The notes under the pieces are model-generated. The model searched no databases. It was not told the origin of the DNA and saw only the letters and a program-made list of their open reading frames with translations. From Plantactinospora sp. BC1 (lineage in GTDB: Bacteria; Actinomycetota; Actinomycetes; Mycobacteriales; Micromonosporaceae), in contig NZ_CP028158.1 of NCBI RefSeq assembly GCF_003030345.1, positions 5,642,001 to 5,706,000 of the forward strand: a stretch of 64,000 nucleotides of DNA, given 5' to 3'. Position 1 is the stretch's first letter; each line of letters opens with the position of its first letter. Positions 30,838 through 39,420 of this stretch are shown here, piece by piece. Both the position numbers and the translations under genes were made by a program.

Positions 30838-32259
30838 TCAACGCCGCTTACCCAAAACCGCGTCGACCTGGTTGACGAACTGGCGAACGGCCGGACGGCG
30901 ACGGTGCGCCGCAAGCAGCGACTGGAGGTCGCGCAGATAGCGAACGGCTCGCGCCGACCGCAGGTCCTTGGTCTTGGCCAAGGACTCCGTGCCGATCGTG
31001 CATGCCCGGTCGACCTCGCCCTGCCCCGCGTAGATGCTCGCCAGCAGCGCCAGGTTGAAGCTGTTGCCACGTACGTAGCTCGGGTTCATCCTCAAGGAGC
31101 GAACGGCGAAACGCTCGCCTTCGCGCAACTGCCCCAACGCATGGAAGCAGTGCCCGAACTTGGCAGACAGGTACGCCTCGTCGAAGTAGCTGATCCATTC
31201 TGGGCCACTGCCCCGATCGGCGCGGTCGAGCGCTTGTTCTGCTTGATGAAGGGTGCGGACGCAGGCGCGCTTGTCACGGCCGACGGCATGTGCGTGAGCC
31301 TCCATCACGAGGGCTTCGGCGACCAGGATCCGCATGCCGGTTCGGCGGGCCGTTTCCCGGGCGGCGCGGGCAAGGTCTATGCCGGTGGCGGCATGACCGA
31401 GGTAGGTGGCTTGGTGACTCATAGCGGCGATGATCTCCGCGCCAAGATTGTGGTCACCGGCCTCTCCGGCGAGGTCGAGCGCGAGGGTGAGATAGCGCTG
31501 CGCGATGCCGTGTTCGGCCATGTCATACGCTTGCCACCCGGCGAGCTGGCTCAGTTCCGCTGTCGCGCTGAGGAGCCGCCGGCCAGTGTCGTGGTCATAT
31601 CGACCGTCGATCAGCAGCGGAGCAACCTCCAGGTCGAGATAGCGGGCAACGGCGTCCCTCGCATGGCCGCCCCCGTACTGGTTGTCCAGCCGTCGGTAGG
31701 CGGCGGTCATCTCCCGAATTGTTTCGACCTCCGGTGGACCGACACTACGGCTTCCCCTCTGGGCGAGGGGAGCCGGATCCGACGCTGTGAGCCAGCGCAG
31801 CGCCGGCAGCGTGTACCCGGCGGTGGTGAACGCACTACGCCGCAGCAAATCTCGACGGTTCACGTCACCTCGCCACAGATCGACACAGCTCCGTACGCTG
31901 TCCCGCCACGCCCGGCGGGGACCATCCTCAGCCTTCCGCTCTTCCTTGTCGAAAGCCATGTCAGGACGACATGGCCTCGTCCTCGGTGCCAAGCCCATAG
32001 CCATCCGCGACTCGTCGGGCATGTCGCAACCGTCCGCGATCCGCTCCAGAACCTCGATGGAGGTCACCCTTCGGCCGTTCATGATCCGGCTGACGTATCC
32101 CTGCTCAAGGCCACAGGCGGCGCCCAAGCGGGTCTGGCTGGCTCTGGTTAGTCGGGAGATCAAGCGGAACAATGCGCCGATGTCCCGCCCGACCAGCGCC
32201 ACCCGCACGTCATGGTCGGACCAGACGTCGTCAGGTATCCGAAGCGGATCGAGCAGCAC
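30838..32259 (-). CDS. XRE-family regulator with TPR-like C-terminal domain
   Basis: The 473-residue protein has an N-terminal helix-turn-helix (ISRLTRASQTRLGAACGLEQGYVSRIMNGRRVTSIEVLERIADG, about 35-80). A twin-Arg-like RRDLLRRSAFTTAGYTLPAL follows at about 134-153, then a long array of helical repeats. This is a common actinomycete-specific type linked to development and antibiotic control (NsdA-like). The RR segment is usual in the family and need not mean export. Codon use is less GC-rich than in the flanks. It is convergent with NUDIX, three bases apart, and divergent from two small Cys-containing genes. Confidence 0.85.
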   Translation of the reverse strand: MLLDPLRIPDDVWSDHDVRVALVGRDIGALFRLISRLTRASQTRLGAACGLEQGYVSRIMNGRRVTSIEVLERIADGCDMPDESRMAMGLAPRTRPCRPDMAFDKEERKAEDGPRRAWRDSVRSCVDLWRGDVNRRDLLRRSAFTTAGYTLPALRWLTASDPAPLAQRGSRSVGPPEVETIREMTAAYRRLDNQYGGGHARDAVARYLDLEVAPLLIDGRYDHDTGRRLLSATAELSQLAGWQAYDMAEHGIAQRYLTLALDLAGEAGDHNLGAEIIAAMSHQATYLGHAATGIDLARAARETARRTGMRILVAEALVMEAHAHAVGRDKRACVRTLHQAEQALDRADRGSGPEWISYFDEAYLSAKFGHCFHALGQLREGERFAVRSLRMNPSYVRGNSFNLALLASIYAGQGEVDRACTIGTESLAKTKDLRSARAVRYLRDLQSLLAAHRRRPAVRQFVNQVDAVLGKRR

Positions 32260-32385
32260 GGCGGTCTCCGTGTCGTGGCGTGGCTACTCCAGGTGCTTGA
32301 CTCGGATCGTAGGGGCTACGTCATCGCAGGTCGAGCCGGCCCATGTCAGGCTGCCATGGCTGTTTGTCATGGCCTCGGGAACCGT

Positions 32386-32401
32386 CGCACGGAATCGTGC
32401 G
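32386..32401 (+). promoter_or_regulatory. Palindrome immediately upstream of a small gene
   Basis: The dyad CGCACG-GAAT-CGTGCG ends three bases before ATG 32405. Its place suggests translational or operator control, possibly by the divergent XRE regulator. Confidence 0.4.
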
Positions 32402-32404
32402 GGC

Positions 32405-32812
32405 ATGCCTTTCGACCTCACCAATCCGCCTGTCGAGCCTCCGCCCGAATGCGAATCACCGATCGTGTGGCGGCTTGCGCGCAAGCTGTGGCAGCAGCAT
32501 CGCCCCGACGACAGCGGATGCTGCCGCAACCCTGCCTGCCGGGGCGGTGGCCAGTACGTTCCCTGCTGGCCGTCGCGCTTAGCGATCCGTGGAATGAACG
32601 CGGCCTGTCGAACAACATCCGCAGACTCGCTGGTGTGGATATCTATGGCACGCCGAAGGCTCGGTGCGGATCCGCCACGGCAGACAGACGCCCGGCAACG
32701 AATCGACGGCGCCGACGAGAGGCGACTCCGGGAGCCGACGTCCACCATCTACTCCTCAGAAGCCCTGCGGGACTACGCGTACCCGTCAGATCGACACTGC
32801 CGACACGTTTCT
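32405..32812 (+). CDS. Small Cys-containing actinobacterial protein, 3' end uncertain
   Basis: ATG 32405 begins a frame with SPIVWRLARKLWQQHRPDD, then GCCRNPACRGGGQYVPCWPSRLA. This recalls small actinomycete proteins with C-x-x-C...C-W-P-x-R-L-A found beside XRE regulators. The four or five cysteines could bind zinc. The frame has no stop until 33365-33367, deep inside the opposite-strand deaminase gene. The native stop has probably been lost or shifted, so the end given here is arbitrary. Codon use is less GC-rich than around it. Function is unknown. Confidence 0.5.
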
Positions 32813-32813
32813 C

Positions 32814-32954
32814 ATGATCCATCGCGAAGCTGGTCTCGGTCTTTGCCGCTGCGGTCGTTTGTATCCCTGTGGCGATCGAAGCTACTGGTCAGGGATCCGA
32901 GAGCACTACCAGGGGCTGCTTCGGGACGTCGAGCCGCGAGGCAGTGGAAGCTAG
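32814..32954 (+). CDS. Small protein with CxCGxxxPC motif
   Basis: The 46-residue frame from ATG 32814 contains LCRCGRLYPCGDRSYWSGIR. The pattern C-x-CG-x4-PC-x-R-x-x-W/Y is one I know from short actinomycete proteins located next to XRE-type regulators. Such clusters may bind one zinc ion. GTG 32664 in the same frame would give 96 residues with a composition unlike a folded domain. No ribosome site is clear for either start. Function is unknown. Confidence 0.5.
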   Translation: MIHREAGLGLCRCGRLYPCGDRSYWSGIREHYQGLLRDVEPRGSGS

Positions 32955-32978
32955 CTGCACTTGGTGCGGCGGTCGGCC

Positions 32979-33485
32979 TCAGTGCGGCGGGTCGACCAGG
33001 GTCTGCGCCCAGCGTCGGGCGGGGGAGTCGGGCGCGGTCGCGCACCAGCGGCGGAACAGTTCCCGGCTCTCCTCCCGGCGGATCCCGCCGACGATCACCG
33101 AGGGAGCCGCGAACCACGGTACGGCCGGCTCGGGTCGCCAAGCCGCCGCGACCGAAGCGCCGCCGTCGCTCGGCGACTCCAGTCCGAAGTAGACCTCGTC
33201 CACGCCGAGTGCCATCGCCGTACCCAGGCACATCATGCACGGTTCCAGGTTCACCGCGAGCCGCAGCGGAGCCGGGCGTTCCCGCCAGCCCAGCCGCTCG
33301 TCGGCCTCGATCATGGCCAGCAGGTCGGCGTGCACCAGCCGGCGCCGGAGGTCGCGTTCCCGGGTGAAGCCCCGCCCGACGATCTCGTCGCCCAGCATCA
33401 CCACGGCGCCGATCGGCTGTTCCCCGGCCGCCAGGCCCGCCTCGGCGACCTCCAGGGCCGCCCCGACCATCTCGTTGGGATTCAC
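32979..33485 (-). CDS. Nucleoside deaminase (CDA fold) with Asp in place of catalytic Glu
   Basis: The 168-residue protein has the deaminase zinc site: H52 in VHADLL and C83/C86 in EPCMMC. It also has GEQPIGAVVM and the C-terminal GGIRREESRELFRRW. Enzymes of this family (guanine deaminase, TadA, related nucleoside deaminases) use HAE, where Glu shuttles the proton. Here the motif reads H52-A53-D54. This may mark a distinct subfamily with altered activity. ATG 33485 fits the family N-terminus. It is convergent with the accessory patch and divergent from the GH15 gene. Confidence 0.88.
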   Translation of the reverse strand: MNPNEMVGAALEVAEAGLAAGEQPIGAVVMLGDEIVGRGFTRERDLRRRLVHADLLAMIEADERLGWRERPAPLRLAVNLEPCMMCLGTAMALGVDEVYFGLESPSDGGASVAAAWRPEPAVPWFAAPSVIVGGIRREESRELFRRWCATAPDSPARRWAQTLVDPPH

Positions 33486-33708
33486 CGGCCGACCCTACGG
33501 GGCGTCGATGACCCCGCACCATCCCGAGACGCCGACCGCCTCCGGCCGACCGTCCCGGTGCACTCTCCATCCGGGCTCGGCGTACCGGCGCCGGATCCTC
33601 GACGTGCGGGCGGGCCGGCTGACGGTTGACGCCTGGGACAGAGGTCGGTCGGTTAAGCCGGCCGGAGCCGGGTAAGCGGCTGCCCGGATGTAGTAGGGAG
33701 AAACAGCC

Positions 33709-33729
33709 GTGATCCGGACGAAGCGCTGA
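33709..33729 (+). promoter_or_regulatory. Possible six-residue leader peptide upstream of the GH15 gene
   Basis: GGGAG (33696-33700) precedes GTG 33709 by eight bases. The frame then reads MIRTKR and stops. It lies 51 bases before the GH15 start. A TTGACG at 33626 could be the -35. The rest of the 295-base gap shows no other clear element. Confidence 0.3.
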
Positions 33730-33780
33730 GCGGAGGCGATCGGGTCGCCCGGACATCGACCAGCCAGGGGGTGGCCTGCG

Positions 33781-35580
33781 GTGTGCGCCCGTCGGATCGA
33801 CGACTACGGCTACCTCGCCGACGGCCGGTCCGGGGCACTGGTCGGCCGGGACGGGTCCGTGGACTGGTGGTGCCCGCCCCGGTTCGACGCGCCCTCGGTC
33901 TTCGCCCGCCTGCTCGACGACGCCGGTGGGCACTGGTGGATTCGCCCGGCGGGCGAGTTCCGGGTCGAGCGGAGCTACCTGGACGACACGCTGGTGCTGC
34001 GTACGGTCTTCACCACCGAGGAGGGGTCGGTGGCGGTCACCGATGCCCTGGCCCTGGGCCACGGCCGGGGGCACGAGATCGGCCGCAACTCGCCCAGCCT
34101 GCTCCTCCGGCTGGTGGAAGGGCTCACCGGGCGGGTGCCGATGGTGATGTCCTACGCACCCCACTTCGAGTACGGCCGCGTGCGGGCCTACCTCGAACGG
34201 CGCGGTCAGACCGTGATCGGGACCGCCACCGGCGCCACCCTGGGGATGACCGCGAGCGTTCCGGTGGACTGCCATGAGACGACCGCCTCGTCGTTGTTCA
34301 CCATCGGGGCGGGCCAGCGGGAGAGCTTCTCGCTGGCCTACTGGTCGAGCTACCGAGAAGATCCACCGGTCGCTCCCGACGTCCCGGCGTCGCTCGCCGA
34401 AACGGTCGAGGGCTGGCACTCCTGGATGGCGGAGCACGACTACACGGGAGAGCATTCCGATCTGGTACGGCGCAGTACGTTGCTGCTGGTGGGGTTGACC
34501 TACCAGCCCAGCGGCGGTGTCGTCGCGGCGGCCACCACCTCCGTGCCGGTGCGGCCGGAGGGGCACGACAACTACGACTACCGCTACGTGTGGCTGCGCG
34601 ACTTCAGCCTCACCCTGCGGATGCTCTCCATCGCGGCCTGCCCGAAGGAGGCGGACCGGCTCTTCTGCTGGTTGGCCGAGTCGATCGGCGACGCCAACCT
34701 GGCGCCCGTACCGATCATGTTTGGCGTGGAGGGCGAGCGTGACCTCGCCGAGCGGGAACTCGGCACGCTGGGCGAGCCGGGGGAGAACGATCCGGTGCTG
34801 CTCGGCAACGACGCCTGGCACCAGCGCCAGCAGGACGTACTCGGTCAGGTGCTCGACGCCGCGTGGTTGCTGCGCAGGCGGCTCGACCCGATGCCCAAGC
34901 CGGTACGCCGAATGCTGCGGTCCCTGACCGACCGTGCGGTCGAGACGTGGCGGCTGCCGGATTCGGGCATGTGGGAGCTGCGGGGCGAGGAGCGGCACTA
35001 CCTGACGGCCAAACTGGGCTGCTGGATCGCACTGGATCGGGCCGTACGCTTCGACGCCGTACTGGGTGACCCGGCCGAGGTGGCGCGGTGGGCGGCCGTC
35101 CGCGACGAGATCCGGGAGGCGATCCTGCGGTACGGCTGGAATCCCGAACTCGGTGCCTTCACCGACGCCTTCGAGTCGGACCGGCTGGACGCGTCGGTTC
35201 TGGTCCTTCCCCTGGTGGGGTTCATCTCCGCGGCCGATCCGCGGATGCGTGCCACGATCGAGCGGATCGAGCGGGAGTTGACCACCGACGGGCTGGTCCG
35301 GCGCTGGCCCGGTGACTCCGCCGGCTTCGTCATCTGCTCGTTCTGGCTGGTGGGTTGTCTCGCGCTCCTCGGCGAACAGGACCGGGCCGATGCACTCTTC
35401 ACCCGGATGGTCGCCCGCGCCAACGACCTCGGCCTCTTCGCCGAGCAGATCGACCTGCGGACCGGTGAGCAGCTGGGCAACTTTCCGCAGGCGTTCTCGC
35501 ACATCGGGCTGATCTCGGCGGCGTGGCGGCTCACCTCGGCCAGGACGGGCCGGCCCACGCCGATCACCACGGTGGTGTGA
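33781..35580 (+). CDS. Glycoside hydrolase family 15 (trehalase or glucoamylase type)
   Basis: The 599-residue protein starts with the GH15 N-terminal beta domain (IDDYGYLADGRSGALVGRDGSVDWWCPPRFDAPSVFARLLD). Its (alpha/alpha)6 barrel contains YRYVWLRDFSLTLRML, the acid in DSGMWELRGEERHYLTAKLGCW and the C-terminal LGNFPQAFSHIGLI. No signal peptide is present, so it acts in the cytoplasm. Actinobacterial intracellular members of this type are often trehalases or maltodextrin glucosidases. GTG 33781 has AGGGGG about nine bases upstream. It may use products of the amylopullulanase encoded 4 kb away. Confidence 0.93.
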   Translation: MCARRIDDYGYLADGRSGALVGRDGSVDWWCPPRFDAPSVFARLLDDAGGHWWIRPAGEFRVERSYLDDTLVLRTVFTTEEGSVAVTDALALGHGRGHEIGRNSPSLLLRLVEGLTGRVPMVMSYAPHFEYGRVRAYLERRGQTVIGTATGATLGMTASVPVDCHETTASSLFTIGAGQRESFSLAYWSSYREDPPVAPDVPASLAETVEGWHSWMAEHDYTGEHSDLVRRSTLLLVGLTYQPSGGVVAAATTSVPVRPEGHDNYDYRYVWLRDFSLTLRMLSIAACPKEADRLFCWLAESIGDANLAPVPIMFGVEGERDLAERELGTLGEPGENDPVLLGNDAWHQRQQDVLGQVLDAAWLLRRRLDPMPKPVRRMLRSLTDRAVETWRLPDSGMWELRGEERHYLTAKLGCWIALDRAVRFDAVLGDPAEVARWAAVRDEIREAILRYGWNPELGAFTDAFESDRLDASVLVLPLVGFISAADPRMRATIERIERELTTDGLVRRWPGDSAGFVICSFWLVGCLALLGEQDRADALFTRMVARANDLGLFAEQIDLRTGEQLGNFPQAFSHIGLISAAWRLTSARTGRPTPITTVV

Positions 35581-35596
35581 CCGGCAGCCCTGCCGG
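35581..35596. terminator. Short hairpin between convergent genes
   Basis: CCGGCAG-CC-CTGCCGG forms a short, tight stem directly after the GH15 stop and before the convergent phosphotransferase stop. It could end both transcripts. Confidence 0.45.
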
Positions 35597-35602
35597 CTCG
35601 GC

Positions 35603-36613
35603 TCAGACCCGGGCGGCCGGGAGCGTGCCGATGTGCTCCAGCACCGAGCGGAGGATCGTGAACGACTCGTCGTCGTCCTCGGTGCCGGCGTGCGGGGCCC
35701 GGAACCGGCTCGTCTCCTCGGCGACGTCGGCAAGGTGCCACCAGCTGCGGTACAGCTCCAGCATCTCCGCCAGCGGTGCCGCGCCGGTCGCCTCGGCGTA
35801 GCCGTCGAGCACCGACCCGTCACCGGGTTCCATCAGCCAGAGGTCGCGTTCGGGCGGCGCGACCCGCACGGTGTCCCAGTCGATCAGCCGCCAGCCGTCG
35901 ACCGTCCGCATCGTGTTGCCGGGATGCGGTTCGCCGTGGGTCAGGACCATCCGGCCCGGCTGAGCGCGCGCCGCCCGCACGAGTTCGCCGTGCCGGGCGA
36001 GCAGCCGGCGTACCGGTGCCGCGTGCGTGACGAGCAGCCGGGCGGCAGGGCCGGCGTACGGGCCGGTGTCGGGGACGTCACCGGTGCCGGCCAGGCCGAG
36101 TCCCAGCTCGTCGGAGTGCGGGATGGCGAAGTCGTCGACCGGGGCATGCGCGCGGGCCGCTGCCGGCGCCGCGTGCACCGCCAGCACCATGTCGAGTACG
36201 CCCCGCAGGTGCGCCGCCGACGAGAACGCGCCCCACCGGAAGCTCTCCCCGTCGACGTACGGGTAGAGCGCGAGCGCGAACCGGCCGCCGACCCGGACCA
36301 GCGGCTCGCCGCCCGAGGTCGGGATCGGCGCCACCACGAACCCGCGGCCGTGCTCCCGGAGCCGCCGGGCGGTGCCGAGCGCGGCGCGCAGCCGGGCGTA
36401 CGCGGCGTCGAGCGGGTCGGTCAGGGTCAGCCGCTTGGTGGTCAGCTCGTCGACGGAGACGAACCGCCGGCCGCCCTCGGCGTCGGTGACCTCCCAGTGG
36501 TGACTGCCCCGCCCCACCGCGCGGTATTCGAGGGAGCCGACCCGTAGCCCCCAGTCCCGCAGCAGCGCAGCCCGGAGCAGGTCCTCGGGGAGATCGTCGG
36601 GCGGGGTCAGCAC
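35603..36613 (-). CDS. Aminoglycoside phosphotransferase (APH) family protein
   Basis: The 336-residue kinase-fold protein has an N-lobe with GRGSHHWEVTDAEGGRRFVSVDE, the catalytic loop LTHGEPHPGNTMR and the metal site LIDWDTVRVAPPERDLW. These define the APH/choline-kinase group. It phosphorylates a small hydroxylated molecule or drug. The actual substrate is open, since many such genes do not confer resistance. GTG 36613 is a reasonable start, with the conserved DDLPEDLLRAAL following. It is divergent from a TPR membrane protein. Confidence 0.88.
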   Translation of the reverse strand: MLTPPDDLPEDLLRAALLRDWGLRVGSLEYRAVGRGSHHWEVTDAEGGRRFVSVDELTTKRLTLTDPLDAAYARLRAALGTARRLREHGRGFVVAPIPTSGGEPLVRVGGRFALALYPYVDGESFRWGAFSSAAHLRGVLDMVLAVHAAPAAARAHAPVDDFAIPHSDELGLGLAGTGDVPDTGPYAGPAARLLVTHAAPVRRLLARHGELVRAARAQPGRMVLTHGEPHPGNTMRTVDGWRLIDWDTVRVAPPERDLWLMEPGDGSVLDGYAEATGAAPLAEMLELYRSWWHLADVAEETSRFRAPHAGTEDDDESFTILRSVLEHIGTLPAARV

Positions 36614-36692
36614 CCGTCCACCCTGGAACGCGGCGGACAGCGCCGGCAACCGGTTTTCGCCCCGGTCACCCGCCGGCTGGCACCATGTGCTG

Positions 36693-37937
36693 ATGTCCGA
36701 GCTTCCCCGGCCGTCGGCCGCGCAGGCGTACCAGCGCGCCCGGCTGCTCGCCGACTCCGGCCGGTACGACGACGCCGAGCGCCAGATCCGCTCCGGGTTG
36801 GCCGTCGAGCCCGACGACCCGGACTCGCTCGTCTTCCTGGCGTACCTGCTGCGGGTCCGGGAGCGGTACGTCGAGGCGCTCGCCGCCTGCGACGCCGCCG
36901 TGGCCGCCGCGCCGGGACACGCCGAGGCGTACGTGGAACGGGCCGAGGCCCTGGTCGCGGTCTTCCGGGGCGAGGCGGCGGTGCGGGCCGCCACCGAGGC
37001 GGTCCGGCTCGACCCGGGGGCGCCGAGGACGCACCGGAGCCTCGCCCGGGCGCTCGCCTTCACCGAGGAGTACGACCGGGCCCGGTACGCCGTCCGGCAA
37101 GCGCTCGCGCTCGACCCGGGGTCGGTCGACTCGCTGCTGACCCTGGCCGCCCTGGAGCGGGACGCCGGCAACCGGGGCGCCGCCGAGCAGGCGGTCCGGG
37201 CGGCCCTGCGGCACGAGCCCGACAACGCCCACGGCCGGCGGCTGCTCGCGATGCTCGACGCGGACCGGTGGCGGGTCGGCCGCTCGATGCGAATCCTGCG
37301 CGCGGTCGCCGCCCAACACCCCGCCGATCCCGACCCGGTGGCGATGGTCTGGCCGCTGCGCCGGGCGCTGACCGGCCCGTGTCGCTGGCTCTCCGGCGGT
37401 GCCGTCCTGCTGGCCGTCGCCGCGCCGCTCGCGGCCGGGCCGCTGCCCGCCCCGGCCGGCATCCTCGGCCGGCTGGCCGCCGCCCTGCTGGCCGTGGCCG
37501 TCGTCGCCGTCCAGTTCCGGGTGCTGGCGCCGGCCGGGCGTACGCCGTGGCGCTGCCTGCGACTGGTGCCCCGTTTGCTGCGTACCGCCCTCGGTCTCGG
37601 TCTGCTCGTCTCGACCGCGCTGCTCGGGCTGCTCGTCGGGTACGCCGGCACCGGCTGGTGGCCGCTGCCGCTGATCGCCCTCGCCCTCGTCCCGCCGCTC
37701 TGGGCCTGCGTACTGGCGGAACGGATCGGTGCGCATGCCGACGACCCCGGCCTGCACCAGGCGGCCCGGGACATCGGCTCCGGCTTCGCCCAGTGGTGGG
37801 CGGAGCTGCGGCAGTGGTGGACCGAAACCCGCCGGGACCTGCGGACCGCCTGGCAGGAACCGGCCGCCGTACCGCCCACAGTGGATGGAACGGGCGGCGG
37901 CGTAGGATCCGGCGATGCCCGAGAAGGTGACCGATGA
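36693..37937 (+). CDS. TPR-repeat membrane protein
   Basis: The 414-residue protein has about five tetratricopeptide repeats in residues 10-190 (for example AYQRARLLADSGRYDDAERQI and SLARALAFTEEYDRARYAVRQAL). Four hydrophobic helices follow between about 225 and 350, and then a Trp-rich amphipathic tail (FAQWWAELRQWWTETRRDL). TPRs bind protein partners at the membrane. The partner is unknown. ATG 36693 is preferred over the GTG two codons earlier. Its end overlaps the next gene by 23 bases, so both are co-expressed. Confidence 0.85.
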   Translation: MSELPRPSAAQAYQRARLLADSGRYDDAERQIRSGLAVEPDDPDSLVFLAYLLRVRERYVEALAACDAAVAAAPGHAEAYVERAEALVAVFRGEAAVRAATEAVRLDPGAPRTHRSLARALAFTEEYDRARYAVRQALALDPGSVDSLLTLAALERDAGNRGAAEQAVRAALRHEPDNAHGRRLLAMLDADRWRVGRSMRILRAVAAQHPADPDPVAMVWPLRRALTGPCRWLSGGAVLLAVAAPLAAGPLPAPAGILGRLAAALLAVAVVAVQFRVLAPAGRTPWRCLRLVPRLLRTALGLGLLVSTALLGLLVGYAGTGWWPLPLIALALVPPLWACVLAERIGAHADDPGLHQAARDIGSGFAQWWAELRQWWTETRRDLRTAWQEPAAVPPTVDGTGGGVGSGDAREGDR

Positions 37938-38751
37938 ACCGCCGGACGGGTCCGGCGGCTCCGGCGACGCCCCGGCGACCGCGATGCCGGCGGTCGGCTA
38001 CCTGACCCTGCTCGCGTTCGGCGTCGGCCTGCTGGCCTGCTGCGGCGGGGTCGGTACCGCCTGGTTCGGCCCCGGGTTCGGCCCGGCCGCGCTCGGGCTG
38101 GGCGCCGCGGGTCTGGTCCTCACGGTCGGCAGCTTCGCCCTGATCAAGGCCAGGGGCGGGGACTGGACCAGCCGGGTGCCGCCGCCGGACGTACCGCCGG
38201 AACGGGTGACGGAGCTGGCCCGGCGGTACCAGCTCGGCGAACACCTGGTCTCCCGGACCGGGGAGAGTCCGGCCGGCACCTTCGGGGTGGTGCTGGTCTG
38301 CGCCGCCGGCCTGGTCGGGATCGCCCTCGGCGTCGGCTGGCTGCTCGACACCGTCGCCCTGCGGCGGCTGGCGTTCGTCGCGGTGCTGCTCGTGGTGGTC
38401 ACGGTGGTACTCGTGCCGGTGGCGCTGCTGGTCCTGCCGACCAGGAAGGTCCGGACCGACCTGTTCAGCCACGGCCTGGTGCACGGCACCCGGCGCCGGC
38501 CCCGGGCGGTCTACTGGCACGAGATCGACCGGATCGTGCTCTGGATCGCCGCCCAGGGCAAGCTCTTCGGCGGCCGGATCCTCGGCTACCACGTCCGGAC
38601 CAGGGACGGTGCCTGGCTGCGCATCGAGGCCCGCCCGCACCAGCGGTCCGACCCGTTCGGCGAGCGGTTGCTGGCGGCGGCCGAGGCGGCGCGGCTGCCG
38701 GTCGAGCGGGGCGGCCCCTACTACGGCGAATGGCGGCCCCGCCGCTCCTGA
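37915..38751 (+). CDS. Multi-pass membrane protein of unknown function
   Basis: The 278-residue protein has two N-terminal helices (about 28-75), a cytoplasmic segment (GGDWTSRVPPPDVPPERVTELARRYQLGEH) and two further helices (about 120-175). A C-terminal soluble part follows (VRTDLFSHGLVHGTRRRPRAVYWHEIDRIVLW) that resembles a bacterial PH-like fold. I recognise no precise family. It overlaps the TPR gene by 23 bases and probably forms a membrane complex with it. Confidence 0.75.
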   Translation: MPEKVTDEPPDGSGGSGDAPATAMPAVGYLTLLAFGVGLLACCGGVGTAWFGPGFGPAALGLGAAGLVLTVGSFALIKARGGDWTSRVPPPDVPPERVTELARRYQLGEHLVSRTGESPAGTFGVVLVCAAGLVGIALGVGWLLDTVALRRLAFVAVLLVVVTVVLVPVALLVLPTRKVRTDLFSHGLVHGTRRRPRAVYWHEIDRIVLWIAAQGKLFGGRILGYHVRTRDGAWLRIEARPHQRSDPFGERLLAAAEAARLPVERGGPYYGEWRPRRS

Positions 38752-38897
38752 CCCCGACGGCGGCCCCGCCGCTGGAGAACCGACGGCGGCCCGGCGGAAA
38801 GATGCCCGTTACGTGCCGTTCGCTCCGACTCCTCCCGACTGCAACGCCCGAACGGCTGTCGCCCGTCATCGGTGCGGAGCATCCAGAAGGGAGCGGC

Positions 38898-39410
38898 ATG
38901 CGTGCCGACTGCGAGACCGAGTACGTGGAGTACGTCACCGCACGGCTGCCCGCGCTGCACCGGGCCGCGTACCTGCTGTCCGGTGACACGCACCGTGCCG
39001 ACGACATCGTGCAGAGCACCATCACCGCCCTGTACCGGCACTGGCGGCGGGCCCGGGCGGTCGACAACCTCGACGGGTACGTGCACCGGATCCTGGTCCG
39101 CAAGCACCTCGACGAGGTACGCGGACCCTGGGCCCGGGTACGGCTGATGTTTCAGCCGCCCGACCGGCCGGCGGCGCCGGCGGCCAGCGTCGAGGACCGG
39201 GACACCGTCCAGCGGCTGCTCGGCGAGCTGACCGGGGCGCAGCGGGCCGTCCTGGTGCTGCGCTTCGCCTGCGACATGTCGGTGCAGGAGGTGGCGGCGG
39301 TGCTGAACACCTCCACCGGCAACGTCAAGAGCCACACCGCACGGGGGCTGGCGGCACTCCGGCGCCACCTCGACGTCCAGCAGTCCGGCACCGGCACCGC
39401 AGAGCGCTGA
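38898..39410 (+). CDS. SigE-family RNA polymerase sigma factor (ECF type)
   Basis: The 170-residue protein has region 2 (ALHRAAYLLSGDTHRADDIVQSTITALYRHWRR) and region 4 (LTGAQRAVLVLRFACDMSVQEVAAVLNTSTGNVKSHTARGLAALR), joined by a short linker. This is the actinobacterial SigE-type ECF group (SACE-like). AAGGGAG lies five bases before ATG 38898. The next gene starts ten bases downstream and encodes a membrane protein that could act as its anti-sigma factor. The region between 38752 and 38897 may contain an autoregulated promoter, but I cannot fix one. Confidence 0.92.
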   Translation: MRADCETEYVEYVTARLPALHRAAYLLSGDTHRADDIVQSTITALYRHWRRARAVDNLDGYVHRILVRKHLDEVRGPWARVRLMFQPPDRPAAPAASVEDRDTVQRLLGELTGAQRAVLVLRFACDMSVQEVAAVLNTSTGNVKSHTARGLAALRRHLDVQQSGTGTAER

Positions 39411-39420
39411 GGGGGAGATC

